From Chara braunii (taxonomy: Eukaryota; Streptophyta; Charophyceae; Charales; Characeae), in the NCBI GenBank assembly GCA_003427395.1, contig BFEA01000221.1, positions 1,634,662 to 1,698,661 of the forward strand: a stretch of DNA of 64,000 nt, written 5' to 3'. The notes below the pieces were generated by a model. It was not told where the DNA came from, did no database searches, and was given only the letters and a program-made list of their open reading frames with translations. Shown here piece after piece: positions 52,776-64,000 of the stretch (its first letter is position 1; each line of letters starts with the position of its first letter). The position numbers and the translations under genes were made by a program.

Positions 52776-53980
52776 GGGGAGAAGCTAAGCCTAATCGGAG
52801 ACTCTTTCCACCCTACGCGCTGCCAAAGGCATTCACTGCTTGTTAACCAATTGGAGGTTCTTTCCCCTCTAAACAAGAAGGTTTCAACCTTTGGAATCTG
52901 CCCCCGAGTCCGATCCAGGGCCTCAACCATATCATCCACTGTCAAACCTCCTTCTACACCATCGGCTGCAGCCTTCAAATTGCCATCTCTTCTCACCTTT
53001 CTTAGAGCTTCTTGTTAAAAAAAATTGAACAAACAAACTCAGCATGCTATCATTGCATTGAACGAACTCCCCTTCTATTAACCTAGTTTTAGACCAAATT
53101 TTCAGTATAACTCACTCCTTAATCGAAAGGGGTTAGCACCCTCCTTACCCTCGAACTACTTCATATATATATTTTTAGCCATCATGACGGTTCAAACATC
53201 CATTAGTTGTTGGGAGAACTATTTCATAAACTATCAGCTGACTAATATGCATAACCTTGTTCATATCGCCCCGCTCTCTTTTGACCGCATCAGAGAGGTA
53301 TGCCTTCCATCAGGACCTCTCAAGAGTTGTTCGGATACACATGCGAGTCTTCTACATATTCATCCTCACTCTTACTTGGTTCAATACCATCATCAACTCA
53401 TCATTCTAGTTTTAAATCATTACTATAATCAATAATAAAAGTTGTCATTTTGCCTAGATGATCAGCCTGCCTCTAACCTTGGTTCGTTCAGTCTGGATCT
53501 TAGTAGGCAATCGAGTTTTCTGGCAATAACACCACCCGTCGAGCACATCGGTTCCAAAAGGGGACCCTCCTGGCCGCGTCAGATAGGATTTTACAGGACT
53601 TCTTCGTAGTGGAGCTTTCGCCTCTCCGACCGCGTGTGCCAGTCACACATCTTGCGAACCCCTATGACAAGATAATGGTCAAGCGAGGTATAACTTACCT
53701 TTGTCCAAGGGCGTATTACCACCCTTGGACAAACGTATTCTCGCCAAGCTACCGAACCACGTTCGAAATGTGCTCGAGTGAAATTGCAGAGGTGGTCCAG
53801 CCGAGTGCGTTTTTCATACATTATAATATATGGGGTATGCGAGGTCGAACGCCTTAATCGGACTCGTACAGGAACCGGTGCTCTGGGGCTGATCTCCAAA
53901 GCGCAACTCTGCGCCGGTCGACTAGGACGATTCATCTAATCACGTGGTACACTTCACAAAAATAAAATGGAACTCTAAAC

Positions 53981-54017
<37 letters not shown>

Positions 54018-56183
54018 CAAGCTCCATCTATTGGTGGGGAGCAACACCTGTTGGAAACCGGGTCCAGCGAAACTCCAAACGTAAATCACGCCGAGTTCCT
54101 TTTTCATATTTGACCCATAACCTTTTGACAACAAAAACAGACGTATGTCACAAGCGAGCCTCCAAATAAATATCGCAGCGTCATAGACCATGTCACATCG
54201 GCTAGCCATGCATGAATATGCAAGTAGTCACAAGGATGACATACTATGTGTTAACTATGACCACACGGTCATCGCCTTCGACGCTCAAATGTCGGTTGAC
54301 ACGCGTTTTGAGAGGCTAATCTCTTGACTCTAAAAAACCGCGTGTGCGATTGCGAGGCCCACCTTCTTTTGCACACTGCTCGGGTGAGTGGTAAGCGGTT
54401 TTTGACCCTTAGTGTCGGTCGGACGTCTCTGACTCTGAAAGCGGGGCTCCATCCTCGGAGACCTTAAAACAAATAAGGGGTTTGATTTTGACAATCACCA
54501 CATACCTCAACAACCAATTATATAAAAAAATATATGAAAAACAAAAACAAAAAGGAATTATCATTTTCTCTCAGCACAAATTTGGTTGATCTTTACGCAT
54601 GGTTACAGTAGACCGCGATGATACACAAAATATAAATACAACAGGGTTATAGGGCACAAGGACGATCACTCTCATAATCAATGTGTCTTCCTTCAAAATA
54701 TACATATGATTGCAGACAAAGTCAATCTCGATTTCAACTCACAAACACATACTTGCAATCACACCAAAGATTGAACATCGATAGACCACGCATTACATAG
54801 GGTCAACTTCAATCACTCTCTACACTTATACCACTCGCCTTATCCACACAAGCTTCAATCTTTATCCAACATTCAAAAATAAAACACTCTGTCCTCTTTG
54901 AATGACCACAAATAAAAGTTCAAGTAAAAACTCAAAAAAAGTAATTCAATCCACAGGGGTTAAGGCCTTAGGTTGAGTTGCGAGAATGAGATTGGAGTTG
55001 AATCGTAAACCGACCCGTTATCAAGAGATAACAGAAGATTATCCTCGTATGATATGGTTGAATTAGTCAATCCTTGAATCAAAATCAACGAAAGACGACC
55101 TGTTACACAACACAAGTCAGTACCCAAGCTAAAATTGAAGTATATGGAGAATAAATCTTCATATCACATATCACCCAACCTCCCTTGAAACTAAGTTTAA
55201 ACTTATCTCTAAATTTTACTACTCGAAACTAGAAAAATATCTACAACACCCAAAAATATCTGCATTATTTATACTCAACTAAATGTGAGATAAAAAACAA
55301 CTTTTGACTTTAACGTACTCAAAATTTGTCAAACTCTCTAATTTAATAAAACTTTTGACAACACCTTCCCTGTAAAAGTAGGTTTCTTAAATTTATACCC
55401 AGTCATATATGAACTATAAGACAAAACTTGAACTTTGCTAAGATGAAATTTAACTAACTCTTTTAGTTTTGTAAAAACATTTGGCAGCACTTCCCTTAGG
55501 GAAAATATCTTTCCAAAATTCATACAAATTTAAATATGAATTCTAAATAATTTGAACTACACAAAGCCAAATTTTGTTTATCCCTCTAATTTAGCAAAAA
55601 TTTAGGAACATATCTTCTATAAAAGTAGGTTTCCCAGTTTTTTACTAAATTATGTATGAAACTCTAACAAAATTGAACTTTGGGGAAAAAAATTTGTACT
55701 AACTCCTTGGATTTATATAATTTTTGACAGCATTTCCCTTAGTGAAATTGTTTTTTCAAATTTTATACAAGGTCAAATATAAAAAACATACTTAACTCCA
55801 TAATGCAAAAATTAAACTAAATCCTATGGCTACAACACATGACGAACATCTAAATCCACTACCTATCGAAAGATAACTCCAGCTAGACTTGAACTACATT
55901 CACCATCAATAAAGCAAGTGCAAACAAGGTAGCTCGCTCACTATAATCCAAGTTATTTTCATATACAAGTAGTTGGTTAAACCCTCGGGTGATTAACCTT
56001 TTATCCTATCTTACATAGGATTTTGAGTTAGGTCATTCATGTTAGAAACAATGGACAATCATTTGCTTTAGCTATACACGAATAAGTTGCACAACTATTT
56101 TTCTCTTCATTGAGCATGCGAGTAGACCATTCGTCTTCGAAACAATATGTAATCAACCATGAACTGTTTAATAGTCAATTCAT

Positions 56184-57740
56184 ATATATAGGGTTACCAG
56201 GCCGAACGTACGGACACCCTTAAGTTGACCCCCGAACATTCGGGCGTTTGGGTCTTCGTGCAGGGTCCAAACGTGAAGGGGTTCGAACCTCGCAAAAAAA
56301 TATTTTGTCACCTAAATATTATTATTGGTTTTTTTTTTTTTTTTGACTTCTTTGTAATGTAAGCGATCTTTCTCTTAATTTTGAAGGCATTGTGATAAGC
56401 CAAAAAAAAATAAAAAATCGACAAAGATGGAAGTGTCAAAACTTGATTGTCCACTCACTAATTTTTTTTTTTTTTTTAATTGTGGGGCATGAAAAAATTA
56501 TTATTTTTCAAGCCTTATTTGTAGGTTTTCTATTATGTAAGATATAAATGTATAAATTTTCATGGTATTTTTCAAAAAAAAAAAAAAAAAAAATCGTCAA
56601 ACATGGCGGTGTCAAACACGTGCTCGCCCACCCAATAATTTTATCATTATTATTATTATTTTTAATTTTTATTATTATTATTATTTTTTTTAATTTGGTT
56701 TAAAAAATGGGTATAATGTTAAGGCGAATATTATTCAGTTTATTCTTCTGCATAATATTTTTATTTTTTTATATTTTTTAAATTATTATTATTATTATTA
56801 TTATTATTATCATTATTTTAGATCTACGTTCAGCCGAACAGCTGAACGTGATGATAGGGGTTCCGAATGCTTGGGCGTTCGTGTTTGGGCATTCGTGTTT
56901 GGGCGTTCGGCCCGTCCCGAACGTCAGGAACACTATATATCTATATATGCAGGGTAACCGGTGTTCGGGACAGGCCGAACGCCCGAACCCGAACGCCCGA
57001 ACGTATGGGACCCCTTGGGGATGCGTTCGGTCGTTCAAGCCAAANNNNNNNNNNNNNNNNNNNNNNNNNNNNNNNNNNNNNNNNNNNNNNNNNNNNNNNN
57101 NNNNNNNNNNNNNNNNNNNNNNNNNNNNNNNNNNNNNNNNNNNNNNNNNNNNNNNNNNNNNNNNNNNNNNNNNNNNNNNNNNNNNNNNNNNNNNNNNNNN
57201 NNNNNNNNNNNNNNNNNNNNNNNNNNNNNNNNNNNNNNNNNNNNNNNNNNNNNNNNNNNNNNNNNNNNNNNNNNNNNNNNNNGTTTTCGACACCGTCATC
57301 TTTGGCGATTTTTTTTTTTTTTTTTGAAAAGCTAAATGCCCTGAAATTTTACATATGTGTACTTCACATAATGCAAAACACACTAAAAAAATTTCAAAAA
57401 ATAATAAAATTGTTTAGACCCCGAACTAAAGTGAAAACAAAAAGTAAAAAGTGAAACAAAACCTGGGCAAGCATGTTTTGACACCGCCATCTTTGGCGGT
57501 TTTTAATTCTTATTTGGCTTAACCAAATGACTTGAAAATTCATAGGCGTATACCTCAAGTCATAGAAAACTGATAAAAAAAAAATCGGAAAAAACAAAAT
57601 AATCTTAGGCCCTGAAATAGTTTTTGGCGGGGGATGAACGCCGTCGGGTTCGGACCCCGTACGGGACCTCGAACGCCCGTACGTACGAAGGTCTGCCCGG
57701 GGACCTCCGTACGTACGGGCTGGTAACCCTGTATATATNT
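56184..57740. mobile_element. TA-flanked inverted-repeat element
   Basis: ATATATAGGGTTACCAG-GCC at the left (about 56,184-56,215) is mirrored by GGGCTGGTAACCCTGTATAT at the right (about 57,717-57,740). Both are followed outwards by TA repeats. An internal copy of the end lies at about 56,938-56,965. GAACG/CCCGAACG- and CGTACG-rich short repeats adjoin the ends. No protein is recognised. It behaves like elements that target (TA)n tracts. Confidence 0.55.
57045..57282. other. Assembly gap (238 N)
   Basis: Unresolved bases lie inside the TA-flanked element. Frames reported across it are meaningless. Confidence 0.99.
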
Positions 57741-57763
57741 ATATNNTATATATATATATATAT

Positions 57764-57821
<58 letters not shown>

Positions 57822-59559
57822 CTTAATGTTCAAAGTGAGCGTATGACTGAGCCATCCATCTTAAAAATAATGCTCAGTCGACACTTACCTTCAATTATAA
57901 CTCTTAATTATACTCTCTTGTTTGTGATAAGGCTATAGTTACACCATTCATCTTAGAAACAATGTGTAATGTTCGGTCAATCCTTTGCGTTAGTTATACA
58001 CGAACATGTTGCACAACTACTTTTCTCTTCATCGGGGATGTGACTAGACCATTTATCTACGAAACAATACCTAATCAGCCTTAAACTGTTTAATAGCCAA
58101 CTCCGACGAAACAGTTTGTCACAGCCTCCCGTTTGTTGTCCTTTTCTTTCTCTGGCTACGGTTTATTGGGCAGTTCTGTTTGTGACAATATATATATATA
58201 TTATATATATATATATGAGCTTCATATTCAAAGTGAGCGTAAAACTGAGTCATTCATCTTATAAACAATATTCGACTAACCTTATTCACATAGATGTATA
58301 TATATAAATGGTAAAAATATAGAGAAACTTATTCTCAATTCACATGAAGTGTGTGTGGTGTTAGACTAAATCATGTATCTTAGTTACAATGTATGTTCTT
58401 TTTGCCTCAACCTCCCTCCGAAAAAACATCAAAAGAGTTTAGTCATTCATCTTATAAACAATGCTCAACCCATTTCTCAGTATCAAAGAAAGCATAGTAC
58501 CCTTGCTCATTCATCTTAGAGACAATGCACAGAGCCTATTTAGAAACCGCTCAGAAATAAACAGCGGTCAGACCATTCATTCTATAAACAATGTCTGACC
58601 ATAAAACCTCAAGTAGTCAAAACTCCAAAGAAACAACAATTAGACCATTCATCTTATAAACAATACCTGGTTGTGTAGAAAACAAGTAAGAGAAATAAAA
58701 CAACCAAACTTTATCTTAGAAACAACGCTTGGTTCTTCAGAAAACAAAACAAAACAAAGTGATCAGGTCATTCATTTTAGAAACAATGCCTGACCCTTTA
58801 AGACCTAGCCAAACGCAAGCAAAATTGTTGACCTCCAATGTAGAGAGACGGTTAACGGAGACCATAATTTTTAGACAACTTATCATGCAATTTATAACAA
58901 AATCCAAGGGTTATTTTAACAAAACTTGCCACCAAATCATAGAGTAGGGACCATAGTTACTAACTGCAAAAAAAAAAAAAAAAAAAAAAAAAAACAACCC
59001 TATAAAATAGCAAAGCAAAATGCACTTTAATGCAAATTTCAAAAATCTTAAGAAATTTTAGCAGAGGAAATTCCAATGCTCCAAATGAGACCAAATTTGG
59101 TATACAACAGTCTTCAACCAAAACAAAAACAGACAAGAACAAAGAAAAGAGAAAAAACATAAAATTTTACTCCTAAACCCTAATTTTTGTTTTGGACCTG
59201 TTAGTTAGGAATTGAAACTATGAGTCCCCGTTAACCACGTGTGCCAATGTAGAGAGTCGTACTAATAGGGGTCTAATATACCTAGTAATTCCCTGCCTCT
59301 AGAAACTCGCCTAGGTTCTGGCAAAGGTCTCACAATCAGTAGGGCAAATCTCCCACAGAGGCCTTGGCGTGGATTACGGGTTTCCAATCCCTCCAGTCGC
59401 CTTTCTCTCCAAACCAATAGATTAGACTGATAGTCGGAAGGACAAAAAAAAAAACGTAAGCCACTCAGATACAATGAGGGTGCTCTCAGACTCGCGTGAG
59501 AGGGCTTTCAAATTTTAATGCATCTGTGCGTCTCACAATGGCGGTCAAAACGTTGAGTG

Positions 59560-60632
59560 ACTCTGCCCTTACGATCCTCCAAGTCGCAATAGCGACCCCC
59601 CTTACGATCCCGATCAACCCGTTTAAAGCTACAATGTATCTCTTCTGACGAACTACTGCTACGTAGCCTGTAAAGGCTGCATTCGAAGAAATACATATCG
59701 CGCTTTATTAAAAAAGAAAACAAGCGGAAATGCGAACTCAACTATAACGTGATCAACAAATGATGTGCAACAACTAAGCTCCGAAGTAATGCCCAACAGC
59801 GAAGTCTAATAGTGCAAACACAACACTAACAACAAGGCATAATAATCTGAGCAATACACAACGTCGCGCAGTAACGGCATAGTAGACACACAGTGCTAAA
59901 AAAAAAAAAAAATCAGCAGGACACTACAACTAAGCGCCGTAGCACCTCCAATAACAACAAAACACAACAAAAGCAATAACTACAAAGCTTGACAGCTCGC
60001 AACTAAGTAACAACAGGCTCCTAACTCGACAATCAACATCCCGAAATCAACACTAGCTATCCGAACTAACAACCATACTTTTCAAATGACCACAAAAAAT
60101 AACATCAATCTTGTCGCTGCCAAAACAGGCTGCAACACTCCTCATACTACGTAGGGCAACAATGTCTGAAAGAGGTCCATGATGTTGGTACCAATATATA
60201 TCGTCTGTTGTGAAAGCAACAAAGCCTATCAAAAGCAATCTACTGAGAGAGGAAGTTAAAAACACTTGGCGGGGGCAGCAACCCCAAACTTCATTTATAC
60301 ACTATAACCTCATCCTCCATCATGGGTTGGGCATAGATCAGTACGACATCAGTCAACACCGGGAGCTCAGTGACAGCACAACTGCAGCAGATCCTGATCC
60401 TAAGAACGACGATCATCACGATACAAACCACGTTGACGACCACCCATGCGATCACAACAACCCCCGATAGTGGGCATGCGCAACAGTGCAAAAAAACCCA
60501 ACCCAAAGTGCAAAATGAGAATGAATCTTTCCACTATAACATTAAAAGATTCATCAGTGATTCAATAACCCTCCCACACCAACCACCAAGTGAGTATATA
60601 TAAAAAAAAGAAGAGTTAAAAATAAAACAAAC
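59560..60632. other. No recognised gene
   Basis: AACAACAA-rich sequence. A U6-like or SINE block is not seen here. Short frames lack domains. Confidence 0.5.
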
Positions 60633-60668
60633 GGTCCAGGGATGTACCACTGAGCTAGGCCCATTGTT
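60633..60668 (-). repeat. tRNA-derived SINE head, antisense, truncated
   Basis: The minus strand reads AATGGGCCTAGCTCAGTGGT ACATCCCTGGACC. Only the A-box half remains. Confidence 0.6.
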
Positions 60669-60779
60669 TTGAACACCAATCTTAGTACCAGCATTAGTGT
60701 TGAGTCCCAAAAATCTGACCGGTAACATAAATAAATTTTAAAAAATAAAAGAATAAGAAAAATAAAAAGGGGTGATACC

Positions 60780-61710
60780 TAGGGGGAAAGGGGACCGCCG
60801 GCACCTCGTCCGCCATGCCAATCGAGCACACGGGCGGGACCGACAACAAAAACGAAGGGGACAGCCCCACCGGGCCCCTAACCCTTTGGTTCCTTTATGG
60901 TTGCTCCAACGATCCTGCATTCCCGCTTGCTGTTGGACTCGATCCCTGAATCTGCAGGGTGGAAGTCTGCTACCGTAACCAAAAGGCTGAGACTAGCCCT
61001 AGCGCACATCTATATAAATGGATGCGATATAGTGAAGTGTCTGCCAAAAAATGCCCCAAACTCACACCTCGGCCTACCATTCGATATCCGAGGTCGCCAA
61101 ACCCGTACACTTGTCGCATGAGGGGCTTGGTTCATCTCATGGCCGCCACGTCCACCATCCATCACGCCAGAACCACGCCTCAATGACAAAAGTTTAACTC
61201 TATCCAGACTAAACGTCGTTTGCACAAGCCCTAGCAGAGATGGCAAAATAACTCTTATTGGCCGGTAAACACAACGACAAGCCTTATTTTACCATGTGCT
61301 ACGAAAATCCCAAACCCCCTTCAAATAGAAAGTCGTTGCCTCTAAAATTTTGCGGTATCGATAGTCAGCGCCGAGGCGGTAATAGCAATGCCGCCTACGT
61401 GTGCGTGTAAGCACCGCTGTCAAATGTACCGACCACAAATAATTTTTTTTAATCCTAGTTTAATCAAAAGCAAAAAACAAAAATTGGTCAGCAGATATAC
61501 CGTCCCTATAACATCAATAAAAAACATCACACGCACCTCAAAATTGTGCACTCCATGAACTTCCTATCTCCTTTCAACACTCAACTATCAGTCATCAACA
61601 AAAAATTCGGCCGCTACACGCGCGGTGCACTAAATTTTCAAACCAAAACCTCTTTTTTTATCATCTTAAAAAAACAAGGCGGATACCCTTGTAAGGGTAT
61701 TCACACCAAC
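60780..61710 (+). repeat. Dispersed repeat, copy of 38.6-39.5 kb
   Basis: Shares ACAGCCCCACCGGGCCCCTA, CTCGATCCCTGAATCTGC and, at the end, GGATACCCTTGTAAGGGTAT with the other copies. The 62.44-62.77 kb copy is inverted relative to it, so the two flank the integrase remnant as inverted repeats. Confidence 0.7.
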
Positions 61711-61730
61711 AACGCCTACACGACATGTAT

Positions 61731-62154
61731 GGATTTCAGCTCCGCTTCTCGTGGTCTTACCACCCTCAAACGGATGGTCAAACTCAAGTCACCAACAAAA
61801 CCATCGGTGATATCCTCTGAAAGTTTGTTACAGATGACCGACAATGAGACTTACACTTACCCCACGTGGAGATTTATTACAACCACGCCGTTTCGGTAGC
61901 TATGGGGATGTCGTTATTCTGTTGCGACCTCGGCTACCATCCTCGCATACCTACTGATTTCCAACGACCGTCGTGGTTGTCACCCAAACACTCATTATTC
62001 GACGCTTGACGCTTAGGTCGCATACATGGCAGCGCTTATGAAGTGCTCATACAAGAGTATAGCTGCCTCCCAGACTTGCATGACCACACGAGCGAACGGA
62101 TGGCGAATAAACTATCAATTCAAAGTCAGTGATGATGTGTTTGTTAACGTTAGC
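61731..62154 (+). pseudogene. Ty3/gypsy retrotransposon integrase remnant
   Basis: The plus-strand frame from 61,731 reads GFQLRFSWSYHPQTDGQTQ, then IGDIL-stop-KFVTDD and HLPHVEIYYNHAVS. Shortly after comes FCCDLGYHPRIPTDF, and later an ANRWR-FKVSDDVFVNVS block like the integrase C-terminal domain. The YHPQTDGQT motif and HL-HVE--YN-A-S are diagnostic of gypsy integrase core domains. At least two TGA stops are present, and reverse transcriptase is not visible, so it is a short relic. Confidence 0.85.
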
Positions 62155-62439
62155 TGACTGCGTGAATACCCTTATATAAGTATTTACGTGTATATTTTGC
62201 ACATTGCACAAGTTGCACTTGAGACAATATATAAGGTAGTTATTTAAGTAAGTATTGTGCGGTCCGCGACCGATTCCCTATAGCCAGAATAATAAGGCGT
62301 CCGCGAGATAAGGTTAGAAGGAATGTGGACGCGCGAGTTTAGGGCGTAGGTGATTTTTATTGGGAGCTGACGGTCAGTATCTGTGATTAAAAAGTTTTAA
62401 CTTTGGTTAAAAATTAGGATTAAAGCTTAGTTTTAGTTT

Positions 62440-62770
62440 GGCAATGTGTACGTGCAGGCCGTAGGCAGAACCTCACACCCGCGCGACAAAGGTGCTAGCT
62501 TGGGCGGTCGGAGGACCGACCAAAAGACCAAGATGTAGCCTTGGCGCAGTTTGGTGAGACAATGCAGTGTACGAAACCCGTTTATATGGGTTTCTGCTAG
62601 TGCTAATACCAACCTTGGGCATAGCACCATTGGTTACAATGTCGGACTTCTATGCAGCAGATTCAGGGATCGAGGTCAGCCACCGACAACAAAGGATCGA
62701 AGAAGCACTATGAAGGAAACTGAGGGGTTAAGGGCCCGACGGGGCTATGCTCCTCAGTTTTGCTGCCAAC
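62440..62770 (-). repeat. Inverted copy of the 38.6/60.8 kb repeat
   Basis: The minus strand reads CGTCGGGCCCTTAACCCCTC, CTCGATCCCTGAATCTGC, GTGCTATGCCCAAGGTTGGT and CCCATATAAACGGGT. This matches 38,820-39,030 closely. Confidence 0.75.
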
Positions 62771-62926
62771 TAAATCAGCAGGCCCGATTGGTGGGACCGA
62801 GGAGGTGTTGGCGGTCCCCCCACTTTCCTAAACCCCGTTCCCCTTTTCTCTTACTTTTTTTTAAACTTTATTTACTCCCTCTTTATTTTTTCAGGACTAG
62901 TTCCGTTATCGGTGTCGGGACAGGCC

Positions 62927-63160
62927 TTGAAACCAATGGGCCTAGCTCAGTTGGTACACCCTTCAACTGTTGAAATACATGCATGAGCTTGAATATTATT
63001 GTAAACATAGAGTAAAATACTGTAATTCTAAATAACTTGGGGCCGGTCAGTCGATGCTAGTACCTCTAGGCCACTGCTATACTATGATTCTTCGGGACAT
63101 CCGTCGAACATGGGATGATCCATAATGGATTAACAGTCTACGTCAGTCTCATATGTCCAT
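62927..63160 (+). pseudogene. tRNA-SINE head and body followed by a U6-like segment
   Basis: GGGCCTAGCTCAGTTGGTAC and TTCAACTGTTGAAATACATG are followed by the body motif AACTTGGGGCCGGTCAGTCG (63,030-63,049). After about 40 bp comes ATTCTTCGGGACATCCGTCG, then a degenerate U6 block (GGGATGATCCATAATGGATTAACAG). This is the second case of SINE body plus U6 in the same order. Confidence 0.55.
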
Positions 63161-64000
63161 CCTATTCCCTCTACCACCTATGTGAGGTACCAGGTCCAAT
63201 AGGGAAAGGGTTGATATTCCATCGAGGTGAGCCTATCGGACTGGTCGATGAGGTGTAAGATGAGAACGTCATCAAACCAACGGATAACTTTGTTGGTAGC
63301 AAGGAGGAGGAAGGTACAGAGAGGAAGGTGCGTAGGTTGAAGTACTTGGCAAGCGAGGGGAATCAGTGAGGTAGCAAAAGAAAGGGGTCCATGAAAGAGA
63401 GGATTCAACCTTAGCTTTTGCCCGACCAGGTGGGGAGCGGAATCAAGACCGATATTGTTCGTCGTGGTCATCTCGTTGCTTATCTACAGGATCATGATGG
63501 TGCTGCCCGTTTTCAGTAGGTCAATGAACTAGGCGGTATTACGGAGAATAGTCCATTCTCATCTTCACATATTTGATAAGAAGTGGAACATGGTCCTTTG
63601 TTTCGTATTTCTGATCATCAAAAGGACTGCCATCATCAACTTGAAGACTGTGGTGTAGATCGTGATCCGTGTGATTGTTGTTAGTCTTTGTTATCGCCCA
63701 CAAGATTGTGCCCTTCGTCGATTGATTCTTGCTATTGCGCTCCTCTTGCACGCTGGACGGACCCTTTGTCCCTACAACGCTGCTCCTCCGTGGTCACCAT
63801 TGCGGTGGTGTAAGTGGTCGTGACACTAGTTTTCAATTAGGTGCTTACCGTTGGGGTGTTACTGCTGATGGTGATGGCGTTTGCCTCCATGACTCCTCCA
63901 TAGCGATGGCCATCAACACCACACTCGTTAAAACAGACATCGTTCTTGGGGGGGGTGAGATACTCGAGGTAGTAGCTACGCCCCCTTGGTGAATGCACTT
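63161..64000. other. No recognised gene
   Basis: Open frames on both strands are short and domain-free. Nothing is supported to the end of the window. Confidence 0.5.

Larger units (their letters stand above)
56030..58795 (+). repeat. Array of ~12 hairpins with constant CATCTTA(G/T)AAAC loop
   Basis: Stems vary while the loop is constant. Examples are GACTGAGCCAT/ATGCTCAGTC (57,845-57,879), TTACACCATT/AATGTGTAA (57,939-57,969) and GTCAGACCATT/AATGTCTGAC (58,567-58,599). Others are AACCAAACTTT/AACGCTTGGTT (58,702-58,734) and TCAGGTCATT/AATGCCTGA (58,763-58,793). The array is interrupted by the TA-flanked element. Confidence 0.75.
53536..59560 (+). repeat. Multi-kilobase non-coding repeat family, copy B
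   Basis: The same landmarks as copy A occur in the same order (ACCGAACCAC, GCAGAGGTGGTCC, CGGTCGACTAGGACG, TTCAATCCACAGGGG, CCCTGCCTCTAG, GGCAAAGGTCTCAC). It is about 2 kb longer because of inserted elements. It contains a T-run (53,980-54,013), hairpin array B, a TA-flanked inverted-repeat element and an assembly gap. No long ORF. Confidence 0.65.

Noticed and set aside
63178-63471. Possible reverse transcriptase fragment (FDD-like) on the minus strand
   Set aside because: One short motif only, without the neighbouring RT blocks.

Overview
This is eukaryotic nuclear DNA: large, repeat-dominated and gene-poor. Spliceosomal signals, many U6 snRNA-derived pseudogenes, tRNA-derived SINEs, long (GT)n(GA)n microsatellites and nested inverted-repeat elements are all present. 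The two ordinary cellular genes (a WDR4/TRM82-type tRNA methyltransferase subunit and a GNAT acetyltransferase of the AANAT type) and the overall texture suit a streptophyte green alga such as a charophyte. That assignment is inference, not proof.

Layout. 0-9 kb: one candidate protein-coding exon (1.45-2.45 kb), otherwise diverged repeats and two U6 pseudogenes. 9.3-10.2 kb: a degenerate tandem array of about 100 bp units. 10,224-30,187: a single inserted element of about 20 kb, bounded by 18 bp perfect terminal inverted repeats. The flanking tandem array resumes on its far side, so the empty site can be read directly.

Inside the element the left block is read on the minus strand. From about 18.5 to 10.7 kb it holds a 499-codon acidic/coiled-coil ORF, a ParB-like ORF running into a Rossmann methyltransferase-like ORF, a low-complexity ORF, a spliced middle part and a Ulp1-type cysteine protease. 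The right block is read on the plus strand (25.6-29.3 kb): a DUF7869-type RNase H-like putative transposase and a small unknown ORF. The centre (18.6-25 kb) is packed with short near-palindromic arrays sharing a core of the form GTCGTG-N5-CACGAC. The genes carry frameshifts and mostly TGA in-frame stops, so this copy is decaying or has assembly errors.

31-35 kb and 53.5-59.6 kb: two diverged copies of a multi-kilobase non-coding repeat family. Each carries an array of small hairpins whose stems vary from unit to unit while the loop stays constant. 36-42 kb: simple repeats, SINE and U6 fragments and a 385 bp MITE. 42.5-46.3 kb: the genic island with the WDR4/TRM82-like and AANAT-like genes. 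46-53 kb: microsatellites, SINEs, a MITE inserted in a SINE, and a Thr-rich repetitive ORF. 60-64 kb: SINE/U6 remnants and a broken Ty3/gypsy integrase between inverted repeat copies.

The most interesting content is the 20 kb element, which combines Ulp1 protease, DUF7869 nuclease and a ParB-like/methyltransferase-like polypeptide with dense palindromic arrays, and the two covarying hairpin arrays.
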